Below, piece by piece: positions 40,455-48,493 of a stretch of 64,000 nucleotides of DNA. The stretch's first letter is position 1. Each line of letters begins with the position of its first letter. Position numbers and translations under genes: made by a program. Source of the stretch: Flavobacterium terrae. GTDB taxonomy: Bacteria > Bacteroidota > Bacteroidia > Flavobacteriales > Flavobacteriaceae. Where the stretch lies: positions 496,001 through 560,000 of the forward strand of contig NZ_FQZI01000001.1 of assembly GCF_900142035.1 (NCBI RefSeq), written 5' to 3'. The notes under the pieces were generated by a model. It searched no databases and had not been told where the DNA came from. It saw only the letters and a program-made list of their open reading frames with translations.

Positions 40455-41354
40455 ATGAAAACGATAAAAATACTTTTGATAGCCATTTTATCACCGTTGC
40501 TTTTTACGGCGTGTGTTACCGATGTTTATGTTGAGGATACATATGTAGATAATGGAATTTCGTTGCCACAGCTTATGGAAGGTTATGATTTATGGTATGT
40601 GGATTATGATGCAACAACTGGAAGTGGTGATGTTCCTTTTTTAACTAGAGCATTTACAGTGTCTTTTCTTAATGGAACTATGTATGCTAATAATAATTTA
40701 GCAGGAATTGGTTCTACAGGTGGAGGATTTGGTGTGCAAATAGGAGGTTATGATTACTTTACTAATGCTATAAGAGTGTACCATAACATTTATGGGGTTT
40801 ATGACCTTGAGGTGTATCAGTTATCTTCTAACCGAATCAAATTATACAGTAGAAGTGAAAATGTTACCTATTATTTGAACGGTTACCAAAGAAATTCTTT
40901 TGATTATAATAAATTGTTTTATGACAACTTGCATTATTTTTTACAAGAATACAAAGCTTGGGAGAAAGTGTATACAAGTAATTATGGAGCATTGAATGAA
41001 TTTGATAATGAGCATTTTATTCAGTTTATTGCTGGTGGAAGTGATAACAATTTCCGTTCATCTCAAGATGCTCCTGGTACACCAGTAAACAATATCTATT
41101 GGGATTTTACAGGATTGTATGGTATTTCTAATACTTCAAGTTACTACAGTAAAATTTTAACATTAGATTATGATTTTTGGGGCAATGAATCTTTTACACT
41201 CACCGTTATAAATGATAGTAGGATTCGATTATACCACAATGCATCAGGAACTACTTATGAGTTTGTGGGCAGAGGATTTATTCAGTACATGAAAAAAGGA
41301 GTTACAACTCCTAGAGCTAGAGCTAAAAGTACTGCAGGAAAATTAGCAAGTTAA
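40455..41354 (+). CDS. Lipoprotein of unknown function
   Basis: This 299-residue protein has a lipoprotein signal (MKTIKILLIAILSPLLFTAC; lipid cysteine 20). The mature part is two similar beta-rich halves: FLTRAFTVSFLNGTMYANNNL with YDYFTNAIRVYHNIYGVYDLEVY, and again YYSKILTLDYDFWGNESFTLTVI with RLYHNASGTTYEF. This suggests an internal duplication. No enzyme motif. It stands alone between two inverted copies of a dispersed repeat and has no recognisable partner genes. Confidence 0.72.
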   Translation: MKTIKILLIAILSPLLFTACVTDVYVEDTYVDNGISLPQLMEGYDLWYVDYDATTGSGDVPFLTRAFTVSFLNGTMYANNNLAGIGSTGGGFGVQIGGYDYFTNAIRVYHNIYGVYDLEVYQLSSNRIKLYSRSENVTYYLNGYQRNSFDYNKLFYDNLHYFLQEYKAWEKVYTSNYGALNEFDNEHFIQFIAGGSDNNFRSSQDAPGTPVNNIYWDFTGLYGISNTSSYYSKILTLDYDFWGNESFTLTVINDSRIRLYHNASGTTYEFVGRGFIQYMKKGVTTPRARAKSTAGKLAS

Positions 41355-41401
41355 TAAATATAAATAAAGTTAAGTTACGTTTTGTTTTTGGTGTTAAGTA
41401 G

Positions 41402-41434
41402 AAAGGCGTTCAGGTGTATACCCGAACGCCTTTT
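41402..41434 (+). terminator. Intrinsic terminator after lipoprotein gene
   Basis: The stem AAAGGCGTTC/GAACGCCTTT with a GGT/ACC inner pairing ends in a short T run. Confidence 0.75.
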
Positions 41435-41453
41435 GAAATTTTAAACACTTTTT

Positions 41454-41560
41454 GGGCGTTTCCCTTCGGGTCGGGCTGTACACTATATCTTTTTACTTGT
41501 TCTCGATATGCTTCGCACTCGAACTGACGTAAAAAGGATGTCGCTTCCATCCCTAACGCT
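41454..41560 (+). repeat. Dispersed intergenic repeat, copy R
   Basis: It contains CCCTTCGGGTCGGGCTGTAC, CTATATCTTTTT, an imperfect hairpin GTTCTCG/CGAAC around a TGCTTCGCA loop, then TAAAAAGGATGTCGCT. It directly abuts the stop of the YqhD-like gene and is inverted relative to copy L. Confidence 0.68.
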
Positions 41561-41561
41561 T

Positions 41562-42728
41562 TTAATAACTCATTTCTACAATAGCACGAACTTTTTCAGG
41601 AGTTATATTTTGTTTTTCTCCAAGCGCTAACCAACCTCTTTCTTCGAATCTTTTTACAATAAAATCGGCAGTGTTTTCAAACTGATCCGTGTTTTCAGAC
41701 AAGCGAGTTAGCATTCCCATTTTATGTAAAAATTCGGTGGTTTTTTCAATAGCTTTTTCTGCTTTATCCTCAATTGAGTTTCCAGTAATACCAAATACTC
41801 TTTCACCATATTGAGCTAGTTTTTCTTTTTTAGTGTCAAACATTACACGATAAAGATTAGGACCAATGATGGCTAAAGTTCTCGCATGATCAATTTCATA
41901 TAAAGCTGTTAATTCGTGGCCAATCATATGTGTTGCCCAGTCAGATGGGACTCCTTTTTGAATCAATCCGTTCAAAGCCATAGTAGCACACCACATAAAG
42001 TTTGAGGCTAATTTGTAATTAGTTGGTTCTTCTACAACCGAAGGGCCTATTTCGACTAAAGTCTGTAAAATGCTTTCAGCAATTCTATCCTGTAATAAAG
42101 CATCGTGAGGATATGTCAAGTATTGTTCTAAAACGTGAGTAAAGGCATCTACTACACCATTTTGTAATTGACGTTTGGGTAATGATTCAATCACAGTTGG
42201 ATCACAAATCGAAAATTTAGGAAATAAAGCACTACCACCAAAGGCCAATTTCTCTTGTGTTTCGTTGATAGTGATTACGCCTCCCGAATTCATTTCGGAT
42301 CCAGTTGCTGGTAAAGTCAAAATACTTCCAAAGGGAATTACAGCATTGATATCTTTGGTTAAGATACGTTTTTGTAAAATTTCTATTGGATTACCATTGT
42401 ATTTTACCGCTGCAGAAATAAATTTAGTCCCATCAATTACGCTTCCACCACCAACAGCAAGAATGAAACCTATATTTTGCTCTTTGATAATTTCAACAGC
42501 TTTCATTAGCGTTTCGTAACGAGGATTGGGTTCTATTCCTCCAAATTCTATAATTTCATGGCCTGCTAATGCGGTTTTAACCTGTTCATAAACACCATTT
42601 TTAAAAATACTACCGCCTCCATAGGTTAGTAGTATTTTAGTGTTGGCTGGCGCTAATTCTTTTAGTTTTGAGATTTGTCCTTTACCAAAAACATAATTGG
42701 TAGGATTGTATAATTCGAAGTTTGTCAT
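41562..42728 (-). CDS. Iron-containing alcohol dehydrogenase (YqhD/BDH-like)
   Basis: This 388-residue NADPH-dependent enzyme of the type III alcohol dehydrogenases reduces aldehydes to alcohols. The cofactor motif AVGGGSVIDGTKF and the signature LPATGSEMNSGGVIT are present. The metal ligands read as Asp and His in VVDAFTHVLEQ, and His in WATHMIGHELTALYEIDHARTL. It resembles E. coli YqhD and clostridial butanol dehydrogenases; the natural substrate is probably short or reactive aldehydes. It is monocistronic, with a repeat element directly at its 3' end. Confidence 0.93.
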   Translation of the reverse strand: MTNFELYNPTNYVFGKGQISKLKELAPANTKILLTYGGGSIFKNGVYEQVKTALAGHEIIEFGGIEPNPRYETLMKAVEIIKEQNIGFILAVGGGSVIDGTKFISAAVKYNGNPIEILQKRILTKDINAVIPFGSILTLPATGSEMNSGGVITINETQEKLAFGGSALFPKFSICDPTVIESLPKRQLQNGVVDAFTHVLEQYLTYPHDALLQDRIAESILQTLVEIGPSVVEEPTNYKLASNFMWCATMALNGLIQKGVPSDWATHMIGHELTALYEIDHARTLAIIGPNLYRVMFDTKKEKLAQYGERVFGITGNSIEDKAEKAIEKTTEFLHKMGMLTRLSENTDQFENTADFIVKRFEERGWLALGEKQNITPEKVRAIVEMSY

Positions 42729-42792
42729 GACTACTTTTTTTTATGAGTCATAAAATTACGGAAGAATTTTGGGAACAAATGGTAAAGGTTTG

Positions 42793-43437
42793 TTAAGGAT
42801 TATATTTTTTTAAATAAGAGAATCCTTTTAAAGTCAATTTTACAAAAAGTAAAACTAAACATGAGCTAAATAGTAAAGATATGACACCAACTATAATATA
42901 ACTGGTTCCAGCAACTTCCCATCTTTTCTGATTGTAAAAATCATAAGCTTTGATAAATTGTATTTTTTGATTTTTCACCAAAACTTGAAGTTCTTTTTCT
43001 GTATTGACTTTCGTGACTTTATTGGTTTTGAGATTGAGGTGAAAAAATTTATTATCAAATGTGTTTCCAATAAAGCTATTTTCAATTAATTGGACTTCAT
43101 CAATATCAGCAATTATTTCAGTCTCTTCGTTCTCAATGAAAGCCTGTTCAGGTAAATCAATAAATGATATTTTATATTTTTCATTTATTGGTGCATACCA
43201 ATAATCTCCAATTCCTTCGTCTACGTTTTTTATTTCAGATACAAATATTGAACCAATAAAGGCGAGTAAATATATACTGTAAAGCCAAATAAACGGAGAG
43301 CAAAAGGCAATAATGGCTTTTCTTTTTTTGCCTTGTTTACTTAAGACATACGTTAGAATTGATGCAGGAATTGATAAAATAACACTTAAAATTGCAATTA
43401 GTACTAAATGAATTACAATGGCAAATATTGGCCCCAT
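42793..43437 (-). CDS. Hypothetical membrane protein next to nadD
   Basis: This 214-residue protein has two N-terminal membrane segments (about 5-30 and 40-66), a soluble middle part rich in acidic residues, and a C-terminal segment (about 177-202: TSYIIVGVISLLFSSCLVLLFV). I recognise no family. It begins 2 bases after nadD ends, so the two share a transcript. Role unknown. Confidence 0.7.
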   Translation of the reverse strand: MGPIFAIVIHLVLIAILSVILSIPASILTYVLSKQGKKRKAIIAFCSPFIWLYSIYLLAFIGSIFVSEIKNVDEGIGDYWYAPINEKYKISFIDLPEQAFIENEETEIIADIDEVQLIENSFIGNTFDNKFFHLNLKTNKVTKVNTEKELQVLVKNQKIQFIKAYDFYNQKRWEVAGTSYIIVGVISLLFSSCLVLLFVKLTLKGFSYLKKYNP

Positions 43438-43439
43438 AT

Positions 43440-44021
43440 TTACTTCTTATAAAACAAATTATGATCAATGTATTCCCAAACCTTATTTGGTAACATAGGA
43501 ACTATATTCTTTTTGTTTTTAATGCTTTCGCGGATAAAAGTTGAAGAAAGTTCAATTACTGGAGCTCCTACTCGGTGGATTTTTGGGTGATTAGAAAACT
43601 GAGAATCCATCTCGCCCGAATTTACCCTTGGATATACATAGATGTTATGATTTTGAAGAATTACTTCGTAATTTTTCCACTTATGCAATGAGTTAAGGTT
43701 GTCTTCTCCCATAATAAGTGCAAATTCATATTCAGGGTATTTTTCTTGTAAATGTGCTAAAGTATTGACAGTATAATTGGGTTGTGGTAGTTTAAACTCA
43801 ACATCAGTGGGTTTTATTTTAGGAAAATCTTCGGTAGCTAAATGCACCATGTGTAAACGATGGTAATCGTCTAACAGACTGCTTTTTTGTTTGTGGGGAT
43901 TATGAGGTGTGACTACCATCCAAATTTGGTCCAAATCAGAGTATTCTGCCATATGATTGGCAATAATTAAATGCCCAATATGGATGGGATTGAATGTGCC
44001 GAAGTAAAGTCCTATTTTCAT
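43440..44021 (-). CDS. nadD: Nicotinate-nucleotide adenylyltransferase
   Basis: This 193-residue enzyme makes nicotinate adenine dinucleotide from the mononucleotide and ATP in NAD synthesis. It has the nucleotidyltransferase motif GTFNPIHIGH (His14, His17), LIMGEDNLNSLHKWKNY, and the C-terminal SSTFIRESIKNKKNIVPMLPNKVWEYI. The length fits. It lies downstream of gmk, with the four-helix-bundle gene inserted between. Confidence 0.96.
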   Translation of the reverse strand: MKIGLYFGTFNPIHIGHLIIANHMAEYSDLDQIWMVVTPHNPHKQKSSLLDDYHRLHMVHLATEDFPKIKPTDVEFKLPQPNYTVNTLAHLQEKYPEYEFALIMGEDNLNSLHKWKNYEVILQNHNIYVYPRVNSGEMDSQFSNHPKIHRVGAPVIELSSTFIRESIKNKKNIVPMLPNKVWEYIDHNLFYKK

Positions 44022-44025
44022 TTTT

Positions 44026-44046
44026 TTAGTGAAAAGTAATTAGTGA
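44026..44046 (+). repeat. 21-nt inverted repeat, left arm
   Basis: It reads TTAGTGAAAAGTAATT then AGTGA and matches the reverse complement of 44431-44451 at 20 of 21 positions. A second copy of the 14-nt unit (TAGTGAAGAGTAAT) follows directly, up to the stop of the four-helix-bundle gene. Confidence 0.85.
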
Positions 44047-44053
44047 AGAGTAA

Positions 44054-44419
44054 TTAGCCTTTAAGGGTTTTAGAAAAAGCATTTATCATTTTTGACTCTT
44101 CTTCAATTAGCAATAAAATTTCATTATATAAATCAATATCTGTAATAAACAGTAGTTCTTTAGCAATAATTAGCTGTGTCTCTAATTCATTTAAGGAGCC
44201 TCTTGAAATGTCAATAAAATGGCTAAAAGCTTTATCAGTATTTCTTCCATAACCCTCTGCGATATTTGAAGGGATAGATATTGCGGCTCTTTTAATTTGA
44301 TTGGTTAAAGCGTAAAGTTCTTCTTGTGGAAATGATCTTGTTAATTTGTAAACTTTTACAACCAATGTGATTCCTTTTTGCCAAATCAATAAATCTTTAT
44401 AAGAATTTATACCGCCCAT
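44054..44419 (-). CDS. Four-helix-bundle protein (23S rRNA intervening-sequence type)
   Basis: I prefer the ATG at 44419 (121 residues: MGGINSYKDLLIWQKG); the GTG at 44434 lies inside the flanking repeat. The conserved run QIKRAAISIPSNIAEGYGR, then FIDISRGSLNELETQL, identifies the S23/TIGR02436 family. That family is known from 23S rRNA intervening sequences and dispersed genomic copies; its function is not settled. The gene is bracketed by 21-nt inverted repeats and separates nadD from gmk, so it looks like an inserted cassette (inference). Confidence 0.93.
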   Translation of the reverse strand: MGGINSYKDLLIWQKGITLVVKVYKLTRSFPQEELYALTNQIKRAAISIPSNIAEGYGRNTDKAFSHFIDISRGSLNELETQLIIAKELLFITDIDLYNEILLLIEEESKMINAFSKTLKG

Positions 44420-44430
44420 TTTGCGACTAA

Positions 44431-44451
44431 TCACTAATTACTTTTTACTAA
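44431..44451 (-). repeat. 21-nt inverted repeat, right arm
   Basis: On the minus strand it reads TTAGTAAAAAGTAATT then AGTGA, one mismatch from the left arm at 44026-44046. It covers the GTG that a gene caller would take as the four-helix-bundle start. A further AGTGATTAGT copy lies just outside, next to the gmk stop. Confidence 0.85.
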
Positions 44452-44454
44452 TCA

Positions 44455-45030
44455 CTATTTGGATACAAACTCCTTAACCAATTCATAAGCTTCTTGCTTT
44501 GCCACATAAAGATCATAATTTTTGATAATTGTATCAAATTGAGGGGCCGTAGCCAATTCGACATGGGCTTTAGCAATACGCATGTTAATTTTGTCTTCGC
44601 TTTCTGTCGAGCGTTCTTTTAAACGACGTTTTAATTCGTCAACACTTGGAGGTTTTACAAATACAGCTAATGTTTGTTCAGGGAATTTATGTTTAATACG
44701 TAAACCGCCTGCTACATCGATGTCAAAAATCACGTTTTTGCCCAATGCCCAAATGCGTTCCACTTCGCTTTTTAAAGTTCCGTAGAAGTTGTCGCGGTAT
44801 ACTTCTTCCCATTCCACAAAATCCTCAGCTTTGATGTGTTGTTTGAAATCATGGATCGACATGAAATAATAGTCTTTTCCAGAAACTTCTTGTCCTCGAG
44901 GTTCACGAGTAGCTGCCGAAATTGAGAATTCTAAATTTAACTCTTCAATTCCTAATAAATGTCTTACTATAGTGGTTTTCCCAGATCCTGATGGCGCTGA
45001 GAATACAATTAACTTTCCGCCTTTGTTCAT
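44455..45030 (-). CDS. gmk: Guanylate kinase
   Basis: This 191-residue enzyme phosphorylates GMP to GDP using ATP. The P-loop SAPSGSGKTT is at 11-20. GMP-binding SAATREPRGQEVSGKDYYF and DIDVAGGLRIK follow, with the lid region RLKERSTESEDKINMRI. The length is normal. It lies 12 bases downstream of a hypothetical secreted-protein gene and may share its transcript. Confidence 0.96.
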   Translation of the reverse strand: MNKGGKLIVFSAPSGSGKTTIVRHLLGIEELNLEFSISAATREPRGQEVSGKDYYFMSIHDFKQHIKAEDFVEWEEVYRDNFYGTLKSEVERIWALGKNVIFDIDVAGGLRIKHKFPEQTLAVFVKPPSVDELKRRLKERSTESEDKINMRIAKAHVELATAPQFDTIIKNYDLYVAKQEAYELVKEFVSK

Positions 45031-45042
45031 GGTATTGTTTTT

Positions 45043-45720
45043 CTATTCAATATTTAATTTGATTAACATTTTGTTGAATCCACTCCATATACCAGGATCA
45101 TTATAATTAAATTTTGAATTTTTTGTTTCAATGTAATATAAAGCATTTGATGTGCTTATAATATTGGTCTTTTTTAAACTAAAAAGTCCTTTTTCAAATT
45201 CTCTGATGATGCCTACTTTTGAAGTAATGTTTCTTTTTTTGTTGTTATAAATTAAAAATAAATCATTTTTCTTTTTTTGAAAAGATAATATATATTCTTT
45301 TTCGTTAAAACATCCTGAAAATAAAAATTTTAAAGTTACTTTCTCATTGTTTTTTATGTTTGAAATTAAGTAATCTTTTTCTTTAACTGATATTGTTTTT
45401 GGGATATCATCTATACAAAGTTTAATGGTTTTTGGGAATTTATCATTTAACGTAAAATGTTTAGTGATATTGGCTGAATATAAAGTTTCAAATACAATTC
45501 GATAGTTTCCTTTTGGGAACTTTTCAAAATATTTACTCTGATGATATTTTCCGATTAAAGAATCTTCTTTAAATAAAGAATATTCAAATAAGTTTGTTTC
45601 ATTGTTCTGAAAACAATCTAATATTTCTACATTGAATGAGCATTGAGAAAAGCCAGTATGGAAAAATAATATAAAAAAAATTATTTTAAGATATTTTATC
45701 AAAGAATTGGCGCTTATCAT
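45043..45720 (-). CDS. Hypothetical secreted protein between yicC and gmk
   Basis: This 225-residue protein has a hydrophobic signal (about 8-25: IKYLKIIFFILFFHTGFSQ). A lysine- and asparagine-rich mature part follows with beta strands and several cysteines. I recognise no family. Its base composition is more AT-rich than gmk and yicC on either side, which fits a lineage-specific insertion between two genes that are neighbours in many bacteria. Function unknown. Confidence 0.65.
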   Translation of the reverse strand: MISANSLIKYLKIIFFILFFHTGFSQCSFNVEILDCFQNNETNLFEYSLFKEDSLIGKYHQSKYFEKFPKGNYRIVFETLYSANITKHFTLNDKFPKTIKLCIDDIPKTISVKEKDYLISNIKNNEKVTLKFLFSGCFNEKEYILSFQKKKNDLFLIYNNKKRNITSKVGIIREFEKGLFSLKKTNIISTSNALYYIETKNSKFNYNDPGIWSGFNKMLIKLNIE

Positions 45721-45744
45721 TAAGAAAAAAACTTTTAAAAAGTT

Positions 45745-46605
45745 TTACAAAACATTCAACACTTGTTCTTTAATTTTTTCCAATTCATCCTTCATCATCA
45801 CTACCAGTTTTTGCATTTCTGAGTGGTTTGACTTAGAACCCATGGTGTTTATTTCACGCCCCATTTCCTGAGTAATGAATCCTAACTTACGTCCATTTGC
45901 CTCTTTTCCGTTTAATGTTTCTATGAAATAATCTAAGTGATTCCCTAAGCGAACTTTCTCTTCAGTGATATCGTATTTTTCTAGATAGAAAATCAATTCT
46001 TGCTCAAAACGATTCTCGTCAACATTTGCTTGCAATTCCTCAAGAGCAGTTCTTAATCGACCTTTCACGGTTTCAACTCTTTCAGCATCGTATGAAACTG
46101 CATCGTTCATCAATTGGCGAATATTAGCAATGCGACTTTGGAACTCATTTTCAAGTGATTCTCCTTCGTCTTTTCTAAATTGATTGATATTTACTAATGC
46201 TTCAGTAATAACTTTTTGAATTTCAGCCCATTCATTTTCATCTATTTCATCACGCTCTGTTTTTAAAGCATCAGGCATACGAACAGCCATTTTCATGAGT
46301 TCTGTTGCGTCGGCTTCAGGTAAAATATCCCGCATTTGAGCTATGTAAGCTCGTACTATTGGTGCATTAACTTTGGTTGAGGTTTCTTCGCCAGTTACTT
46401 CGATATATAATGAAAAATCAATTTTTCCGCGTTCTAATTGTTGCGAAATTTGGTTACGCAAACTTAATTCCATTTCTCTATAAACAGAAGGCATTCTTAC
46501 GTTGAGGTCTAAACCTTTGCTGTTAAGAGATTTTATTTCAACAGTAATTTTTTTTGTTGGCAATTGCAAAGATGATTTGCCAAAACCTGTCATTGATTGT
46601 ATCAT
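45745..46605 (-). CDS. YicC/YloC family endoribonuclease
   Basis: I chose the ATG at 46605 (MIQSMTGFGKSSLQLPTKKITVEIKSLNSKGLD), the family's standard N-terminus, giving 286 residues; the ORF start at 46662 adds a non-homologous leader. The C-terminal motif ITQEMGREINTMGSKSNHSEMQKLVV is the DUF1732 signature. YicC proteins are RNases whose targets include regulatory RNAs. The gene is cytoplasmic and usually lies before gmk, as here apart from one inserted gene. Confidence 0.94.
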   Translation of the reverse strand: MIQSMTGFGKSSLQLPTKKITVEIKSLNSKGLDLNVRMPSVYREMELSLRNQISQQLERGKIDFSLYIEVTGEETSTKVNAPIVRAYIAQMRDILPEADATELMKMAVRMPDALKTERDEIDENEWAEIQKVITEALVNINQFRKDEGESLENEFQSRIANIRQLMNDAVSYDAERVETVKGRLRTALEELQANVDENRFEQELIFYLEKYDITEEKVRLGNHLDYFIETLNGKEANGRKLGFITQEMGREINTMGSKSNHSEMQKLVVMMKDELEKIKEQVLNVL

Positions 46606-46645
46606 AGGCGAAAAATAAGGTGTAAAGATATGAAACTTCAAGTAA

Positions 46646-46668
46646 ATAGTGATTAGTGACAAGTGATA
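46646..46668. repeat. Short AT-rich repeat (AGTGATTAGTGA family)
   Basis: The sequence TAGTGATTAGTGACAAGTGA lies in the leader between the DMT transporter gene and yicC. It is built from the same units as the repeats flanking the four-helix-bundle gene. Confidence 0.5.
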
Positions 46669-46687
46669 TGTCCCTTTATAAGACTTT

Positions 46688-47587
46688 TTACTTTTTATTT
46701 TTTACTGATTGCTTTTTCTGTGTTACTAAATATACTCCAGTGAAAATTAACAATGCCGATCCAATTTTTACCCAGCTCAATTCATCTTTTCCTAATCCAA
46801 TGGCAAAAATAGATGCAAAAAGAGGTTGTAGATAGATAAAAACAGCTACTGTTGTAGGTTTTAATTCTTTCATAGAAAGTAAATTCAGGAGATAAGTAAG
46901 GAAGGTTGAAAAAACAACAACAAATCCAATTTTCCAATAAGCAGTTGCTGGAACAACGGCCCAATCAACCGCCTGAAATTCGCCCCATCCAAAAGGAATG
47001 ACCATTATAAACCCAAAAAAATAAATCCATTTTACAAATGAAATAGCTTTGTATTTTTCCATTAGTTTTTTGACAATGATGAGGTAAAAACCATAGGAGA
47101 CGGCATTAACAAAGACTAAAATATTTCCAAGAGTTGCATTAGGTGCATTAACCATCGATTTTCCATACAAAATCAACGTCACAGTACCTGCAAGTCCTAA
47201 AAGTATTCCTGTAATTTTTCGATTCTCCATTCGCTCCTTAATCAGTATTGCTGATAGAACCAAAACAATCATAGGAGTAGTAACCATCAATACTGCTCCC
47301 ATGATAGGAGAAGTATAACTTAACCCTTTGAAAAAAGTAAGCATATTGAAAGCAATTCCAAAAAATGAAGCTGCTGTGATTCTAGGAAAATCTATTTTTT
47401 CTATTTTTTCGGTTTTCACAAATAGTGTTGAAAGCCAAAATAAAAGCATTGATCCGCCAACTCGTAAAAAAATGAATCCGTAAGCATCTATATACTTTGG
47501 CATTACATCTTTAGCAATAGTAAAAGTGACACCGTAAATTATTGATACTAATGTAGCGGCCACAAGAGCCCAAGTTCTTTTACTCAT
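46688..47587 (-). CDS. EamA/DMT family transporter
   Basis: This 299-residue protein has ten predicted membrane helices arranged as two EamA repeats (VAATLVSIIYGVTFTIAKDVMP at the start, ASYGFYLIIVKKLMEKYK-like VSYGFYLIIVKKLME at the second half, and FIYLQPLFASIFAIGLGKDELSWVKIGSALLIFTGVYLV near the end). It would export or import a small metabolite; the substrate is unreadable. Its start overlaps the ArsC-like gene by eight bases, so they are translated from one message. Confidence 0.9.
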   Translation of the reverse strand: MSKRTWALVAATLVSIIYGVTFTIAKDVMPKYIDAYGFIFLRVGGSMLLFWLSTLFVKTEKIEKIDFPRITAASFFGIAFNMLTFFKGLSYTSPIMGAVLMVTTPMIVLVLSAILIKERMENRKITGILLGLAGTVTLILYGKSMVNAPNATLGNILVFVNAVSYGFYLIIVKKLMEKYKAISFVKWIYFFGFIMVIPFGWGEFQAVDWAVVPATAYWKIGFVVVFSTFLTYLLNLLSMKELKPTTVAVFIYLQPLFASIFAIGLGKDELSWVKIGSALLIFTGVYLVTQKKQSVKNKK

Positions 47588-47936
47588 TACTTAAAAATTG
47601 AATAGCGGTATCGACTACTTTGGCACTGTTTCCAACAAATATTTTACCATCAGCAATAATAACTGGACGAGACAAAAAAGTGTAATGTTCTAAAATATAT
47701 CTTTTAAAATCGGCTTCAGTGAGTTTTTCATCTTTTAAACCCATTTCTTTGTATAAAGTCGCTCTTTTGCTAAAAAGAACTTCATAGCTTCCCGCCATTG
47801 CTTGCATTTCATCTACTTGCTTAACAGTCATAGGTTCTGTTTTGATGTCTTGAAGTTCAAAAGTGTCAAGTTTTGGTAACGATTTTAAAATACGCTGGCA
47901 AGTACTGCAAGTCTTTAAGTAATATATTTTTCTCAT
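47580..47936 (-). CDS. ArsC/Spx family thioredoxin-fold protein
   Basis: This 118-residue protein has a CSTC motif (Cys10, Cys13) in the usual N-terminal position and the family end FLSRPVIIADGKIFVGNSAKVV. ArsC-like members reduce arsenate or act as redox regulators; the second thiol points to a thioredoxin-like redox role. It starts the two-gene operon with the DMT transporter, with a promoter at 47960-47967. No other arsenic-resistance genes are nearby. Confidence 0.88.
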   Translation of the reverse strand: MRKIYYLKTCSTCQRILKSLPKLDTFELQDIKTEPMTVKQVDEMQAMAGSYEVLFSKRATLYKEMGLKDEKLTEADFKRYILEHYTFLSRPVIIADGKIFVGNSAKVVDTAIQFLSNE

Positions 47937-47959
47937 ATCAGTCAGAAGTGTTTATTGTG

Positions 47960-47967
47960 CAAAAATA
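47960..47967 (-). promoter_or_regulatory. -7 promoter element (ArsC-like-EamA)
   Basis: On the minus strand it reads TATTTTTG, an exact TAnnTTTG match, 24 bases before the ATG. Confidence 0.62.
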
Positions 47968-48028
47968 AGCTTTTCGTTAAAATAGATTTAAATTAAATGT
48001 TAGCGATCATAAAGCCGATTATTCTGTT

Positions 48029-48036
48029 TATTTTTG
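48029..48036 (+). promoter_or_regulatory. -7 promoter element (thioesterase-DinB)
   Basis: TATTTTTG matches TAnnTTTG 18 bases before the thioesterase ATG, implying a very short leader. Confidence 0.62.
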
Positions 48037-48053
48037 AGTAAATTTTTTAACAG

Positions 48054-48491
48054 ATGGGTATTTTTACAAAAGAAATTTCAATTCGTTGGTCTGATTTAGA
48101 TCCGAATTTTCATATGCGTCATAGTGCCTACTATGATTTTGGTGCACAACACCGTGTAGAAGTTCTAGAACAAGAAGGTTTGACCATGAGAGCTATGCAG
48201 GAAAATCATATTGGTCCAATTTTGTTTAGAGAAGAATGTATTTTTAGGAAAGAAATACGTTTAGGTAATAAAATTACCATTAGTACTAAAATAGGGAAAA
48301 TGAAGCCAGATGCTTCTCGTTGGACAATTGTACATGAATTAAAAAATGAAAAAGATGAATTGTGTGCAGTTATTTCTGTTGATGGAGCATGGATGGATAC
48401 CAAACTTAGAAAACTAGCTACGCCAACACCGGAAATTGTACAAGACGTAATGAATGGATTTCCTAAAACAGAAGATTTTATACTTTTATAA
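48054..48491 (+). CDS. Hotdog-fold acyl-CoA thioesterase
   Basis: This 145-residue protein has the 4HBT-type hotdog pattern: RWSDLDPNFHMRHSAYYDFGAQHRVEVLEQ, with the Asp typical of acyl-CoA thioester hydrolases, then FREECIFRKEIRLGNKITISTKI. It would release free acids from acyl-CoA in the cytoplasm; the chain-length preference is unknown. It is followed two bases later by the DinB-like gene. Confidence 0.88.
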   Translation: MGIFTKEISIRWSDLDPNFHMRHSAYYDFGAQHRVEVLEQEGLTMRAMQENHIGPILFREECIFRKEIRLGNKITISTKIGKMKPDASRWTIVHELKNEKDELCAVISVDGAWMDTKLRKLATPTPEIVQDVMNGFPKTEDFILL

Positions 48492-48493
48492 CT

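Noticed and set aside
44054..44434. Complete insertion sequence around the four-helix-bundle gene
   Set aside because: No transposase or target duplication is visible, so I report a repeat-flanked cassette only.
46606..46662. Longer N-terminus for the YicC protein
   Set aside because: The extension does not resemble the family and overlaps a repeat; MIQSMTGFG at 46605 is the conserved start.
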